Positions 20,058 through 29,782 are shown, counted from the first letter of the stretch. The stretch: DNA of 64,000 bases from an uncultured Sulfitobacter sp. (GCF_947497275.1 NZ_CANMFS010000004.1:372001-436000), one strand, 5' to 3'. The notes: generated by a model from the sequence alone, not told the origin. Numbers and translations are program-made.

Positions 20058-21875
20058 TCAGTTTTCACTCCGCTTTGGTTTGGCGGGCGCAAGCGATAGA
20101 AGCTCTATATCGGTGGAATTTTTCGGGTCGGACTTCGGCCCCAGAAAGCGCAAATTGCCGCTCTTATCAAGTTCCGCGATCAGGATCGCTTCGGGGTTCT
20201 TCTCACGAAACTGATCAACGGTGAACTCTTCCGACAGTCCAGTCACCCGGAACTCCCAGCCGTCGTAGATCAAAGCACTGGCTTCGAAATAGGTCATGTT
20301 CCCGCCTATCGCCTGTCCGCCCAGCGTGGCTGGCAGGGCATGGCGCGAACTGGATTCCCGAACACGTTTGACCTGAAACACGTTCTCCCGGCCAAACTCA
20401 GGGGCCAGATCGGTTGCGACCAGCGTGTTATAGGCGTCATTGTCGGTGGCGCAGATCAGCTTTTCATAAGCCACGAGATCGAGCCGTTCCTCCGCCGCTT
20501 TGGACAGGATATCACCAAAGAACGTATCGACACCGGCATCCCGCGCACTGCGTAGATGGGCGTGGTTCGGATCGGCGATGATCACTTGCAAGCCCATCTT
20601 CTTGAGCGCCTCCGCCAGTTCCACGGACCAGCGTGACCCGCCCAGAATGATCACCCCCGGACTCGCCGAAGCTGTAAGCCCAAGCAGTCTGGCCAGCGGC
20701 GTCAACGTGAACCCGTGCAGCACGACGGTCGCAGCGACAAGCGCAAACGCCAGTGGCGCAATGCGGGCTGCATCGGCGATCCCGATCTGCACCAGCCGTT
20801 CACCGAACAGACCTGCCACCGCCACCAATACAACACCGCGCGGCCCGGTAAATGCCACCAGCAGGCGCTCGCGCCAAGGTACATCCGAAAAAGAGAGCGC
20901 GGCCAATACTGACAGAGGCCGGGCGATCAGGATCACTGCCAACACAAAGAGCAGCACGGTCATATCGAGCGACCGAAGCGAGGCGAGGCTCATGCTTGCC
21001 GCCAGAAGGATGAACACGCCCGAGACCAGCAGGACGGTCGCGTGTTCCTTGAACCGCCGCAATTCGGTATAGCTGGGAAGGCGGGCGTTGGCGACCCAGA
21101 TGCCCATGATGGTCACTGCCAGCAATCCGGATTCATGCAGTACGTAATCGGACAGCGCAAAGACGCCGAGAAGGACCACGAAAAGAACCGGAACCTTCAT
21201 ATATTCTGGCACATAAGCCAAACGGAAGGCGCGCGCGATGCCCCAACCGCCAGCAATGCCAAGCAGCGTGGCAACGCCGATACCCACGGTCAAAACCTGC
21301 GCTGCCGCACTGGCCGAGCTGGCGGTTTCGAGCACGATCACCACCTGGAAGGCCAGAACTGCTGCCAATGCGCCCACCGGATCGTTTACAATGGCCTCCC
21401 ATTGCAGCAGGGCGGCAGGGCGTTTCCGTAACTTGGCCTGACGCAACAAGGGTGCGATGACCGTTGGGCCGGTTACGATCATGATCCCGCCAAACACCGC
21501 CGAGGTGGCCCAGCTGAGACCGGCGACATAGTGCAGCGTCAGGGCGGAAGTGAACCAGCCGAGCGGGGCGCCGAACACGATAAGCCGTTTGACGCCCGTC
21601 GCGGCATCGCGCAGCGTATGGAAATTCAGCGTCATCCCGCCTTCGAACAGAATGATCGCCACCGCGATGGCGATGATCGGCCCAAGCATGTCGCCGAATT
21701 GCGCCGCAGGGTCGAGAATTCCCAGAACCGGGCCGATGATCAGGCCGGCAAGCAGCATCAGAACAATTGACGGCATACGCAATCGCCAGGCCAGCCATTG
21801 ACTGCCCACACCAAGCGCGCCCACAAGGGCAAATGCCAGGACCGGGGCCAACCCTGCTGTCTCCGCTGTCGCCAT
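20058..21875 (-). CDS. Cation:proton antiporter with a C-terminal TrkA-N-type regulatory domain
   Basis: A 605-aa inner-membrane protein. The first 400 residues hold about 11-12 hydrophobic helices of the CPA family, with GGIMIVTGPTVIAPLLRQ, WEAIVNDPVGALAAVLAF (the ND pair expected for ion binding) and GPRGVVLVAVAGLF. A Rossmann-type TrkA-N domain follows (about 415-530: GVIILGGSRWSVELAEALKK at its start), which in relatives senses nucleotides. I chose the ATG at 21875, which has GAGG six bases before it; an open frame extends 30 bases further. It should exchange Na+ or K+ for H+; the exact ion cannot be told. It converges with alkB. Confidence 0.88.
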   Translation of the reverse strand: MATAETAGLAPVLAFALVGALGVGSQWLAWRLRMPSIVLMLLAGLIIGPVLGILDPAAQFGDMLGPIIAIAVAIILFEGGMTLNFHTLRDAATGVKRLIVFGAPLGWFTSALTLHYVAGLSWATSAVFGGIMIVTGPTVIAPLLRQAKLRKRPAALLQWEAIVNDPVGALAAVLAFQVVIVLETASSASAAAQVLTVGIGVATLLGIAGGWGIARAFRLAYVPEYMKVPVLFVVLLGVFALSDYVLHESGLLAVTIMGIWVANARLPSYTELRRFKEHATVLLVSGVFILLAASMSLASLRSLDMTVLLFVLAVILIARPLSVLAALSFSDVPWRERLLVAFTGPRGVVLVAVAGLFGERLVQIGIADAARIAPLAFALVAATVVLHGFTLTPLARLLGLTASASPGVIILGGSRWSVELAEALKKMGLQVIIADPNHAHLRSARDAGVDTFFGDILSKAAEERLDLVAYEKLICATDNDAYNTLVATDLAPEFGRENVFQVKRVRESSSRHALPATLGGQAIGGNMTYFEASALIYDGWEFRVTGLSEEFTVDQFREKNPEAILIAELDKSGNLRFLGPKSDPKNSTDIELLSLAPAKPKRSEN

Positions 21876-22444
21876 ATATTCCTCACCGCTCGTATCTGGG
21901 GGCAACGCTACCTCGCGCCGCTGTTGCTCGCCACCCTCTTCGGGTCACGTACCACATCTGTCCCATATCTACATCTTTTCAAAGTCCGATTGCAGCTTAT
22001 TTGGTCAAGCCGCATCGGCACGCTCTGCAAGGCGTCGCAGCCACCGAAAAATGTATCCGTGAAGGTCGGACGTGGTTGCATTTTCGGGCAAGGGAACAGA
22101 GGTCTCGGGTCATCGAAGAAGGCCAAACCACTGAATACGTCATGCTGACAAAGGTGGCCGGGTGACTCTCGATCTGCTCGGGCATGGCGCGGGCAAATCA
22201 GGGACCTGCGCGAAGGAACAGGATTTCAACGCGCCCAGCCTGTTTCGGACGTTCAGGCGCTGCCCGGACATCTCTATCGAGGTTGCAAATATCAACTTGT
22301 CTGTTGCGGTCTGTTGAAACGCGTCGCGGCTAGCGACTGCACGGGTCCAGAGGATACCCACGACCAATGTTTAATGATCGGCCCGCCAAACAGCATATTG
22401 ATGCACGTCAGGCTAAGGCTTCGGTCGGGTCGCATGGATGTCCT
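21876..22444. other. Gene-free 569-base region, possible ABC-ATPase relics
   Basis: No intact gene was found between the antiporter and the KpsM-like permease. On the plus strand one frame contains REGRTWLHF and RVIEEGQTTEY (22060-22140), faintly like the end of ABC ATPases, and the next frame contains LLGHGAGKSGT (22172-22205), faintly like a Walker A loop. They are in the wrong order and may be chance. Confidence 0.3.
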
Positions 22445-23269
22445 TTAGCGTCGCGCGCTCCAGCTGACGGAGGCGTGGCGGCGGGTGTAGAATTCGCCCA
22501 TCAGACCGATCATCACCAGTACGACGCCAACCCAGAACGCATACATCGGGTCGCTGTTGCGGGGATTGTAATTCAGGAACGCGAAACCGCGTGCCTGGTC
22601 GATGGTGTGGAACAGCGGGTTCCAGTCGAACATCGCCAGCATGAAACCCGGCAAGGTGTTGGCGACGAACATCTTGCCCGATGCGATCATGTTCGCGCGT
22701 TGGTAAATCGTCGAAAAGATGCCGACAGCGGTGGGAAACCACGGCTTGATCGCCAGTAACACTAAACCCAGCGCCGCGCCGGTAAACCACGCAAGCAACA
22801 GCATGGCAAAAGCGCCGATGGGCTGCTCGATCTCCAGCGGGGTGAAGGCGACGTGGTACACGAACAGGATCATCGCCAGCGACAGGATCTGGATGTACAG
22901 CGCGCCAAGCGCGGCTGAGCAGATCGAAATGATGGTATTCATCGGCGCGTGCTGCATCATCGCACTTGCCGGTCCTTCGGATCCGACGACGGCGCCCAGT
23001 GCCTTGGAATGGGTCATGTACAGAAAGATGCCAGACATGATGTAGATCAGGAAATCGCCGCGCAGTGCCGCGCCACGCAGTCCGAGGATCGAGAACATGA
23101 CATAGAAGGCGGCAACGAAGATGACCGCCTGCATGATGTTCGTGGCGATGGCGAGGAAAGCATTGTTGTGGGTCTTGCGCACGGATCGCACTATCGAGTG
23201 ATAGATCAGCTCAAGGATCGTCAGGACGACCTGCAACGTCGAGCGATTTCTGCGGATGGGTTGGAACAT
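22445..23269 (-). CDS. ABC-2 type polysaccharide export permease (KpsM-like)
   Basis: 274 aa with about six hydrophobic segments (for example 45-70, 110-135, 140-165, 240-262), matching the inner-membrane subunit of capsule/O-antigen exporters of the KpsM/Wzm type. Such permeases work with an ATPase (KpsT/Wzt), which is normally adjacent but is not present in this window. The gene is divergent from cysQ and leads away from the glycosyltransferase cluster. It may export the polysaccharide made by the genes at 24-33 kb. Family fit is good; substrate is inference. Confidence 0.8.
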   Translation of the reverse strand: MFQPIRRNRSTLQVVLTILELIYHSIVRSVRKTHNNAFLAIATNIMQAVIFVAAFYVMFSILGLRGAALRGDFLIYIMSGIFLYMTHSKALGAVVGSEGPASAMMQHAPMNTIISICSAALGALYIQILSLAMILFVYHVAFTPLEIEQPIGAFAMLLLAWFTGAALGLVLLAIKPWFPTAVGIFSTIYQRANMIASGKMFVANTLPGFMLAMFDWNPLFHTIDQARGFAFLNYNPRNSDPMYAFWVGVVLVMIGLMGEFYTRRHASVSWSARR

Positions 23270-23384
23270 CGGGTATACTGCCTCGCGGATATTGTCCTTA
23301 TCGCACGGAATTCTTGCCGATCCGTTTCAAGCGCATCATAAGAGTTAAAACACGTTTATCAACGAACGATGGCAGGAGTTGGGC

Positions 23385-24182
23385 ATGGACTACGAAAAAC
23401 TGACGCGTGTGATGCGGCGACTTTCGCTCGAAGCGGGCGACAAGATCATGGAAATCTATGCCCGCGATGATTTCGAAGTCAAATCCAAATCAGATGACAG
23501 TCCGGTGACTGCCGCAGACGAAGCGGCGGACAGGATCATCTCGGATGGGCTGCGCGCAAGCTTTCCCGATGTCCTGCTCGTGACGGAAGAGCAATCGGCC
23601 ACACATTCGGCGACGGGCCGGACTTTCTTGATCGTCGACCCTCTGGACGGGACCAAGGAATTCATTCACAGGCGCGGTGATTTCACGGTTAACATCGCCT
23701 TGGTCGAGGACGGCGTGCCGACGCGCGGCGTCGTCTATGCGCCCGCGAAAAAGCGAATGTTCTTCACCGGCGCGGGGGGGGAGTCTGTTGAGGAGACGGG
23801 GGATTTCATCAAAGACAACGTAGGGCCGCTCAAGCGTATCTCCGTCTCCAGTCCCGATGATACGGCGTTGATGGTCGTGGCCAGTAAGTCGCACCGGGAT
23901 CAGGCGACGGACGATTACATCGCCCGATATGATGTGAAAGATATGAAAAGCGCGGGATCCTCGCTCAAATTCTGTCTGGTCGCGACAGGGGAGGCCGATC
24001 TGTATCCTCGTCTTGGCCGAACGATGGAATGGGACACTGCTGCCGGTCATGCCGTGCTGAAAGGGGCGGGGGGCGATGTCGTGCGCTTCGACGATCTGTC
24101 GCCGCTGACCTATGGCAAGGAAGGGTTTGCCAACCCTTTCTTCATCGCCTTCGCGCCGGGCGTCACCTTAAAAAAGGGTTGA
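23385..24182 (+). CDS. cysQ: 3'(2'),5'-bisphosphate nucleotidase CysQ
   Basis: CysQ converts 3'-phosphoadenosine 5'-phosphate (PAP) to AMP. The 265-aa protein has the inositol-monophosphatase superfamily metal sites: VTEEQ near residue 69, DPLDGTKEF at 85-93, and WDTAAGHAVLKGAGG near the end. The ATG at 23385 is chosen because AGGAG lies 6-10 bases before it; a TTG 6 bases earlier is too close. PAP is the waste product of PAPS-dependent sulfotransferases, and one is encoded 7 kb downstream in the same direction, so CysQ may serve glycan sulfation here as well as sulfate assimilation. Confidence 0.92.
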   Translation: MDYEKLTRVMRRLSLEAGDKIMEIYARDDFEVKSKSDDSPVTAADEAADRIISDGLRASFPDVLLVTEEQSATHSATGRTFLIVDPLDGTKEFIHRRGDFTVNIALVEDGVPTRGVVYAPAKKRMFFTGAGGESVEETGDFIKDNVGPLKRISVSSPDDTALMVVASKSHRDQATDDYIARYDVKDMKSAGSSLKFCLVATGEADLYPRLGRTMEWDTAAGHAVLKGAGGDVVRFDDLSPLTYGKEGFANPFFIAFAPGVTLKKG

Positions 24183-24209
24183 GGCCCCGCGCGGGTTTAG
24201 GGGCTGTTC

Positions 24210-25448
24210 ATGAGCGATCCCACCGTCAGTGTCGTTATCGTGAGCAGGGACCGCCCTGCGGCCTTGGTGCGATGTCTGACAGGTGTGGCGCAGCTTCAGT
24301 ATCCTAGCTTCGAAGTCGTCATCGTGGCCGATCCCGGCGGCATCGCTGCTGCAGAGGCTTGGGATGATGGAAGCGCAATCAAATGTGTTTCTTTCGATGA
24401 GCCAAACATCTCTGCTGCGCGCAATCTGGGCCTGACCCATGCGGCGGGTGATATCGTCGCGTTCATCGACGACGACGCCGTGCCGGAGCCGCAATGGCTG
24501 CGGTATCTTGTGGCGCCGGCGGTGCGCGCTGATGTGGCCGCGATGGGCGGCTTTGTGCGGGGGCGCAACGGCATCAGCTATCAGTACAAGGCACGAACGC
24601 TGGATACGCAGGGCATGGCGCAACCGTTGGAGGTTGATCCGTTTCAGGCAACGGTACTGGTGCCACCGAAGGGGCGCGGCATCAAGACCGAAGGCACCAA
24701 TATGGCGTTCCGCCGCGAGGTGCTGGTGGAACTGGGCGGCTTCGATCCTGCCTATCACTACTTTCTAGATGAGACCGATCTGAACATGCGGTTGGGGCGG
24801 GCGGGGTATGCCACGGCGATTGTGCCGCTGGCCGAAGTGCATCACGGATTTGCACCAAGCGCCATACGCCGCGCCGACCGTGTACCGCGCGACCTGTTCG
24901 AGATCGGTGCAAGCTGGGCCGTGTTCCAGCGCAAACACATCTCCAAGGACGCGCGCGCCGCGCAATGGGCCGCACTGCGACAGTCGGAGCGCCGCCGTCT
25001 GATCCTCCACATGACCGCAGGCAGGCTTGAGCCGCGTGACGTTCGCCGCCTTATGCGGCGGTTGGACGCGGGCCATGCGGAGGGTCAGACCCGCAGTTTC
25101 GGCAGCGCGGGGCTGGCTCGCCACGCCGTCGTCCCCTTCCGCCGGTTTGCCGCGGCCAGGCGGGCATCGCGTTTTACTGCCGTGCGCGGTCTGCGGGGCA
25201 AGGAGGCGCTGGCCCAAGCAACCCGGCGCGCAGCACATGGCACGATCGAGACGGTGCTTGTCCTGTCACGCACGGCCCTCTTTCACAGCGTCTTTTTCAA
25301 CACCGACGGCATCTGGGTCCAGCGTGGTGGAATTTTCGGACGTTCCGACCGTGCAGCACCCTTGTTCAGGCTTTCAACCTTTGCACGACGCGCTGAGCGC
25401 GAGAGACGGAGGGTCGAAAAAGTGCGAGGTCTGAATGTTGAGAATTGA
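24210..25448 (+). CDS. Glycosyltransferase family 2 protein
   Basis: The 412-aa protein starts with a GT-A nucleotide-sugar fold: VSVVIVSRDRPAALVRCL (5-22), then NISAARNLGLTHAAGDIVAFIDDDAVPEP with the DxD-like metal site (about 70-96), and later GTNMAFRREVLVELGGFDPAYHYFLDETDLNMRL with the ED/TD acceptor site. The C-terminal 200 residues are Arg-rich and not recognised. It starts 27 bases after cysQ with AGGGG before it. Likely adds one sugar to a surface polysaccharide; donor and acceptor unknown. Confidence 0.88.
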   Translation: MSDPTVSVVIVSRDRPAALVRCLTGVAQLQYPSFEVVIVADPGGIAAAEAWDDGSAIKCVSFDEPNISAARNLGLTHAAGDIVAFIDDDAVPEPQWLRYLVAPAVRADVAAMGGFVRGRNGISYQYKARTLDTQGMAQPLEVDPFQATVLVPPKGRGIKTEGTNMAFRREVLVELGGFDPAYHYFLDETDLNMRLGRAGYATAIVPLAEVHHGFAPSAIRRADRVPRDLFEIGASWAVFQRKHISKDARAAQWAALRQSERRRLILHMTAGRLEPRDVRRLMRRLDAGHAEGQTRSFGSAGLARHAVVPFRRFAAARRASRFTAVRGLRGKEALAQATRRAAHGTIETVLVLSRTALFHSVFFNTDGIWVQRGGIFGRSDRAAPLFRLSTFARRAERERRRVEKVRGLNVEN

Positions 25449-25623
25449 AACATGTCGGCGGATTCCGCCGTTACTTAGAGATAAAAGATGGTCTTATTGA
25501 TGCCTTCTTTGTACATCATCCTATGGCCGGCGTAGAGGCGGCCCTGAAAATCGAAGCGCGCGCGGGATCACTAGCACCCCTACTGCAGCACCAACCAATA
25601 ACTGACGAAAAAAGAGTATTGAA
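25449..25623. other. Intergenic region upstream of galU
   Basis: 175 bases of lower GC than the flanks. TTGATG (25497-25502) with CCTATG 17 bases on is a weak promoter candidate. An open frame here that runs into galU has no family and is probably not a gene. Confidence 0.35.
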
Positions 25624-26508
25624 ATGGGCAATAAAGTCACGACAGCAATTTTCCCGGTCGCGGGCATGGGCACGCGGTTTCTACCGGCTACCAAATCCGT
25701 TCCGAAAGAAATCATGACGCTGGTGGATCGCCCCTTGATTCAATACGCCATCGACGAGGCCCGTGCCGCAGGGATCACCGAGTTCATCTTCGTCACCTCA
25801 CGCGGCAAAGGGGCGCTCGAAGACTATTTCGACCTCGCTCCGAACCTTGAGGAAGAACTGCGCAGCAAGGGCAAGGATGCGCTTCTGGAAGTGCTTCAGG
25901 AAACGAACATGGACAGCGGCGCGATCGCGTATATCCGACAGCACAAGGCGCTTGGCCTCGGACACGCCGTCTGGTGCGCACGGCGTCTCGTCGGGGATCA
26001 GCCCTTTGCTGTGATCCTGCCCGATGATGTGATCTCGGCGGACAAGCCATGTCTGCAGCAGATGGTCGAAGCCTACGAGGAAACCGGCGCGAACATGGTT
26101 GCAGCGATGGAAGTCGCGCCTGAAAGGACCTCGTCCTACGGTATTCTGGATGTCGCGGAAGAAGACGGCAAACTGCTCCACGTCAAAGGTATGGTAGAAA
26201 AGCCGAAAGCCGATGAGTCGCCGTCAAATCTGGCGGTGATCGGTCGTTATATTCTGTCGCCGAACGTGCTGTCCAATCTGGACCACATGAAAAAAGGTGC
26301 AGGCGGAGAGATCCAGCTTACCGATGCGATTGCTGCCGAACTCGATCAGAACCGCAAGGTGTATGGATATCGGTTTTCCGGCCAGCGTTTCGATTGCGGA
26401 TCGAAGTCGGGATTTTTGCAGGCGACGGTATCATATGGTCTCGCACGGCCGGAACTGCGCGACGATCTCGCGGCTTATCTGAAAGACATCGTGCCCGATC
26501 TATCCTGA
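25624..26508 (+). CDS. galU: UTP-glucose-1-phosphate uridylyltransferase
   Basis: Makes UDP-glucose from UTP and glucose-1-phosphate. The 294-aa protein has the nucleotidyltransferase signature GMGTRFLPATKSVPKE (14-29), the LGLGHAVWCA and FAVILPDDVI segments, and the typical GalU end. It is followed by galE after 30 bases, so the pair supplies UDP-glucose and UDP-galactose for the neighbouring glycosyltransferases. UDP-glucose could also feed the glucosyl-3-phosphoglycerate synthase at 39.5 kb. Confidence 0.95.
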   Translation: MGNKVTTAIFPVAGMGTRFLPATKSVPKEIMTLVDRPLIQYAIDEARAAGITEFIFVTSRGKGALEDYFDLAPNLEEELRSKGKDALLEVLQETNMDSGAIAYIRQHKALGLGHAVWCARRLVGDQPFAVILPDDVISADKPCLQQMVEAYEETGANMVAAMEVAPERTSSYGILDVAEEDGKLLHVKGMVEKPKADESPSNLAVIGRYILSPNVLSNLDHMKKGAGGEIQLTDAIAAELDQNRKVYGYRFSGQRFDCGSKSGFLQATVSYGLARPELRDDLAAYLKDIVPDLS

Positions 26509-26538
26509 GGCGACACCGGACAAGGCAAAGGACGCCGT

Positions 26539-27522
26539 ATGAAGAACATTCTGGTGACGGGCGGTGCGGGCTATATCGGCAGCCATGCCTGCAAGGCGCT
26601 GCGCACAGCCGGCTTTGTTCCCGTCACTTTCGACAATCTTGTCACTGGCTGGCAGGACGCGGTGAAATTCGGGCCCTTCGTCAAGGGCGACCTGCTGGAT
26701 CGGGGCGCGGTCGATGCTGTTTTTGCGCAATATGCACCGGTAGCGGTGATGCATTTCGCCGCCTTGAGCCAGGTGGGCGAAAGCATGCAGGAGCCGGGAA
26801 GATACTGGCGCAACAATGTCGTCGGATCTCTCAATCTGATCGAAGCTGCCGCAGCTGCGGGCTGTACCGATATTGTTTTCTCGTCGACTTGCGCCACCTA
26901 CGGCGATCAGGACAATGTCGTACTTGACGAAAGCTGTGCGCAACGACCCATAAACCCGTACGGCGCCAGCAAGCGCGCGATCGAGGAAATTCTGCGCAGT
27001 TTCGAAGACGCGCATGGGATCAAACATGTCATATTCCGCTATTTCAACGTAGCGGGTGCGGATCCGGACGGCGAAGTGGGCGAGTTTCACCAGCCCGAAA
27101 CCCATCTGATCCCGCTGATGCTGGACGCGGTCGACGGCAAGCGCGACGCGCTCACGATTTACGGAACCGACTACGATACGCCCGACGGCACGTGTATCCG
27201 CGATTATGTGCATGTTTGCGATCTTGTGGATGCGCATGTGCTGGGTCTGGAATGGCTGCGCGCGGGGAAGGGCAGCCGTGTGTTCAACCTTGGCACCGGA
27301 AGCGGATTTACGGTGCGCGAGGTGATCGACCAAAGCGCGCTTGTGACCAACCGGACGGTCCCCGTTGTCGAAGGGCCGCGGCGGGAAGGAGACTGCACCA
27401 AGCTGGTTTCCGGTTCCACCCGTGCCGAACGCGAGCTTGGATGGAAGCCGGTGCGCTCTTCTCTAAGTTCTATGATCACCGACGCGTGGAGATGGCACCA
27501 AACTGGCACCTACACCGCATAA
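26539..27522 (+). CDS. galE: UDP-glucose 4-epimerase
   Basis: Interconverts UDP-glucose and UDP-galactose with NAD. The 327-aa extended short-chain dehydrogenase has the NAD loop GGAGYIG (8-14), the catalytic YxxxK as Tyr141 and Lys145 in NPYGASK, Ser116/Thr117 in SSTCATYG, and the family end LGWKPVRSSLSSMI. It follows galU and its 3' end may overlap the true start of the next glycosyltransferase. Confidence 0.95.
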   Translation: MKNILVTGGAGYIGSHACKALRTAGFVPVTFDNLVTGWQDAVKFGPFVKGDLLDRGAVDAVFAQYAPVAVMHFAALSQVGESMQEPGRYWRNNVVGSLNLIEAAAAAGCTDIVFSSTCATYGDQDNVVLDESCAQRPINPYGASKRAIEEILRSFEDAHGIKHVIFRYFNVAGADPDGEVGEFHQPETHLIPLMLDAVDGKRDALTIYGTDYDTPDGTCIRDYVHVCDLVDAHVLGLEWLRAGKGSRVFNLGTGSGFTVREVIDQSALVTNRTVPVVEGPRREGDCTKLVSGSTRAERELGWKPVRSSLSSMITDAWRWHQTGTYTA

Positions 27523-27592
27523 GGCACCGCCCACCGCGCGGCTGCTTGATATCACTCGGCTCCTACGGCGCGCGGGCCGTGTCTGGACGGGC

Positions 27593-28726
27593 GTGGACCG
27601 GGTCGAGCTTGCCTATCTGCATAGATTGGTTGCTGATCCGGTGCCGGTCTACGGGCTGGTGCGGACGCGGTTTGGGTATCTCTTGCTGGATCCTGAGGGG
27701 CTGAATGAATTTGCGCGGCGGCTGGAAGGGGCTGTCCCGTTCTCGGCCCCGGACGCTCTTGCGCGGATGCAACGCGGTTTGAACCGAACCGGGCAACAGG
27801 CGCTGACGGACCTGCGCAAACTGGCGCAGGCGCGCTGTTTGCCGCGCGGACTGGGCCGCATGCTACGTGCACACCTGCCGACCGGTACCGCCTATATCAA
27901 TACCGGGCACAGCAACCTGACAGAAAGGGTTCTGCGGGCCGTGCGCTGCGTGGCGGACGCACGGATTGCCGTGCTGGTGCACGACATCATCCCGCTCACC
28001 CACCCGCAGTATCAGCGCGCGGGGACGGCACAGCAGTTCGAAGCAAAGCTGCGGCGCGTTCAGCGCCACGCCGACATCATCATCTATAATTCACAAGACA
28101 CCCGTGAGCGAACAGAGAGAGTGCTCCGGGACTGGGGGACCGTACCTGCCGGTATTGTTGCTCATCTGGGGACAGTTCCGCCGGTGCCTGATGCCAGCGC
28201 GCTGCCGACCGGTGCGCTGCCCGACGCGCCGTTCTTCATCACGATCGGCACGATAGAGCCGCGCAAAAACCACGCTCTGCTGCTCGATATCTGGGATGCG
28301 ATGGGGCCTGATGCGCCATTGCTTCTGATCTGTGGCGGCAGGGGATGGAACAACGATGCGGTGTTCGCCCGGCTCGATGCGCTTGGTCCAAGCGCACGGA
28401 TCAAGGAACTGGGCGGTCTGTCGGACGTGGCTTTGGCAGCGCTGCTAGAACGGGCGCAGGCGCTTCTGTTTCCAAGCCACGCGGAAGGCTTCGGTCTACC
28501 AGCGGTCGAGGCGCTGTTGCTCGGGACACCTGTGGTGTGCAGCAATTTGGAAACATTCCGGGAAATCCTTGCGGAAAATGCTGTTTACATAGATGATACT
28601 GACCACGATCTGTGGAAAAAGACGATCGTTGATTGGTCAGAGCACCCTCGGGATGCGCCGAAGCTGCCGAACCGGGATGGTTACCTTTGGGATAACCATT
28701 TCAAGATAGCGTTAAGCTTCACCTGA
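27593..28726 (+). CDS. Glycosyltransferase family 1 (GT4-like) protein; start uncertain
   Basis: 377 aa from the GTG at 27593. The C-terminal half is a GT-B Rossmann domain: FFITIGTIEPRKNHALLLD, a LLLICGGRGWNN strand, then IKELGGLSDVALAALL and FPSHAEGFGLPAVEALLLGTPVV with the E-x7-E donor motif. The N-terminal half has VLVHDIIPLTHP and NSQDT, seen in mannosyl- and rhamnosyltransferases. The same frame is open back to 27476 and encodes a convincing family N terminus (RLLDITRLLRRAGRVWTGVD) before the GTG, but no ATG, GTG or TTG occurs there. A CTG at 27503, overlapping the galE end, is the best upstream candidate. Confidence 0.85.
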   Translation: MDRVELAYLHRLVADPVPVYGLVRTRFGYLLLDPEGLNEFARRLEGAVPFSAPDALARMQRGLNRTGQQALTDLRKLAQARCLPRGLGRMLRAHLPTGTAYINTGHSNLTERVLRAVRCVADARIAVLVHDIIPLTHPQYQRAGTAQQFEAKLRRVQRHADIIIYNSQDTRERTERVLRDWGTVPAGIVAHLGTVPPVPDASALPTGALPDAPFFITIGTIEPRKNHALLLDIWDAMGPDAPLLLICGGRGWNNDAVFARLDALGPSARIKELGGLSDVALAALLERAQALLFPSHAEGFGLPAVEALLLGTPVVCSNLETFREILAENAVYIDDTDHDLWKKTIVDWSEHPRDAPKLPNRDGYLWDNHFKIALSFT

Positions 28727-28771
28727 TAGGCGCGCAGGAAGGTTTGCGGATCATGGACGTGAGGGCAGTGA

Positions 28772-29782
28772 TTGAGTGCAATACGATCTTATCGTCTTAG
28801 GCTGCAGCGGAAACGCTGGCGGCTGAGGGCATTTCGTAAGCGGCGCGAACTCAAATGCGTTGTGGACCGGACCGATAAGATTCGGCCCGACGATATCTTG
28901 TTGTTCTGCACGCAACGCAACGAGAAGATCCGCCTGAAGTATTTTCTTGATTACTATCGCAAACAGGGCGTTAATCATTTCTTCTTCGTGGACAATGACA
29001 GCGACGATGGCGCGCTGGAGTATCTGCAAGATCAGCCGGATGTCTCTCTGTGGTCGACGCGTGCAAGCTATCGCAGGTCCCGCTTCGGGGTGGATTGGCT
29101 CAATTGGCTACAGCGCAAATATGCGCACGGGCACTGGACGCTGACCGTCGATCCCGATGAATTTCTGGTCTACCCGTTTTGCGATACGCGCCCGCTGCGT
29201 GCGCTGACCGATTGGCTGGAAGCGTCCTCGATCAAATCATTCTCGGCAATGTTGCTGGACATGTATCCGAAGGGGCGGCTCGATGAGCAGCCCTACCACT
29301 CCGGGCAGGACCCGATCGAGATTGCATCGTGGTTCGACAGCGGCAACTACACGATTTCGCGCAACTACCGTTTTACCAACCTGTGGATTCAGGGCGGTCC
29401 CCGTGCGCGGGTGTTTTTCGCGGACGACCCCGACCGCGCACCGGCGCTGAACAAGGTGCCGCTGGTAAAATGGGACCGACGGTACGTCTACGTCAGCTCG
29501 ACGCACATGCTGCTGCCGCGCGGGCTTAATCAGGTGTATGACGAATGGGGTGGTGAAAAGGCGTCGGGCGTTCTTTTGCACGCGAAATTCATCGACACCT
29601 TCGGCGCAAAGGCCGCCGAAGAGCTTGAGCGCGGTCAACACTATGCGGGATCGGTCGAATATAAGGCCTATGCCGCGCGCGTCAGAGAGAACCCGCAACT
29701 ATGGTGCAAATGGAGCGAGCGATACATCAACTGGCGGCAGCTTGAGATCCTCGGCCTGATGTCGAAGGGGAACTGGGCGTGA
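28772..29782 (+). CDS. Glycosyltransferase family 2-like protein (Glyco_tranf_2_4 type)
   Basis: 336 aa. The start is uncertain: a TTG at 28772 gives MSAIRSYRLRLQRKRW. The family core is visible as EKIRLKYFLDYYRKQGVNHFFFVDNDSDDGALEYL (about 50-85), and HWTLTVDPDEFLVYP (about 118-132) holds the metal-binding D-x-D/E. Proteins of this type transfer sugars onto cell-surface polymers. Its stop overlaps the GTG start of the next gene, so the two are translationally coupled. Confidence 0.82.
   Translation: MSAIRSYRLRLQRKRWRLRAFRKRRELKCVVDRTDKIRPDDILLFCTQRNEKIRLKYFLDYYRKQGVNHFFFVDNDSDDGALEYLQDQPDVSLWSTRASYRRSRFGVDWLNWLQRKYAHGHWTLTVDPDEFLVYPFCDTRPLRALTDWLEASSIKSFSAMLLDMYPKGRLDEQPYHSGQDPIEIASWFDSGNYTISRNYRFTNLWIQGGPRARVFFADDPDRAPALNKVPLVKWDRRYVYVSSTHMLLPRGLNQVYDEWGGEKASGVLLHAKFIDTFGAKAAEELERGQHYAGSVEYKAYAARVRENPQLWCKWSERYINWRQLEILGLMSKGNWA

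Noticed and set aside
25445..25717. 90-codon ORF overlapping the galU start
   Set aside because: It has no ribosome site or family and runs out of frame into galU.
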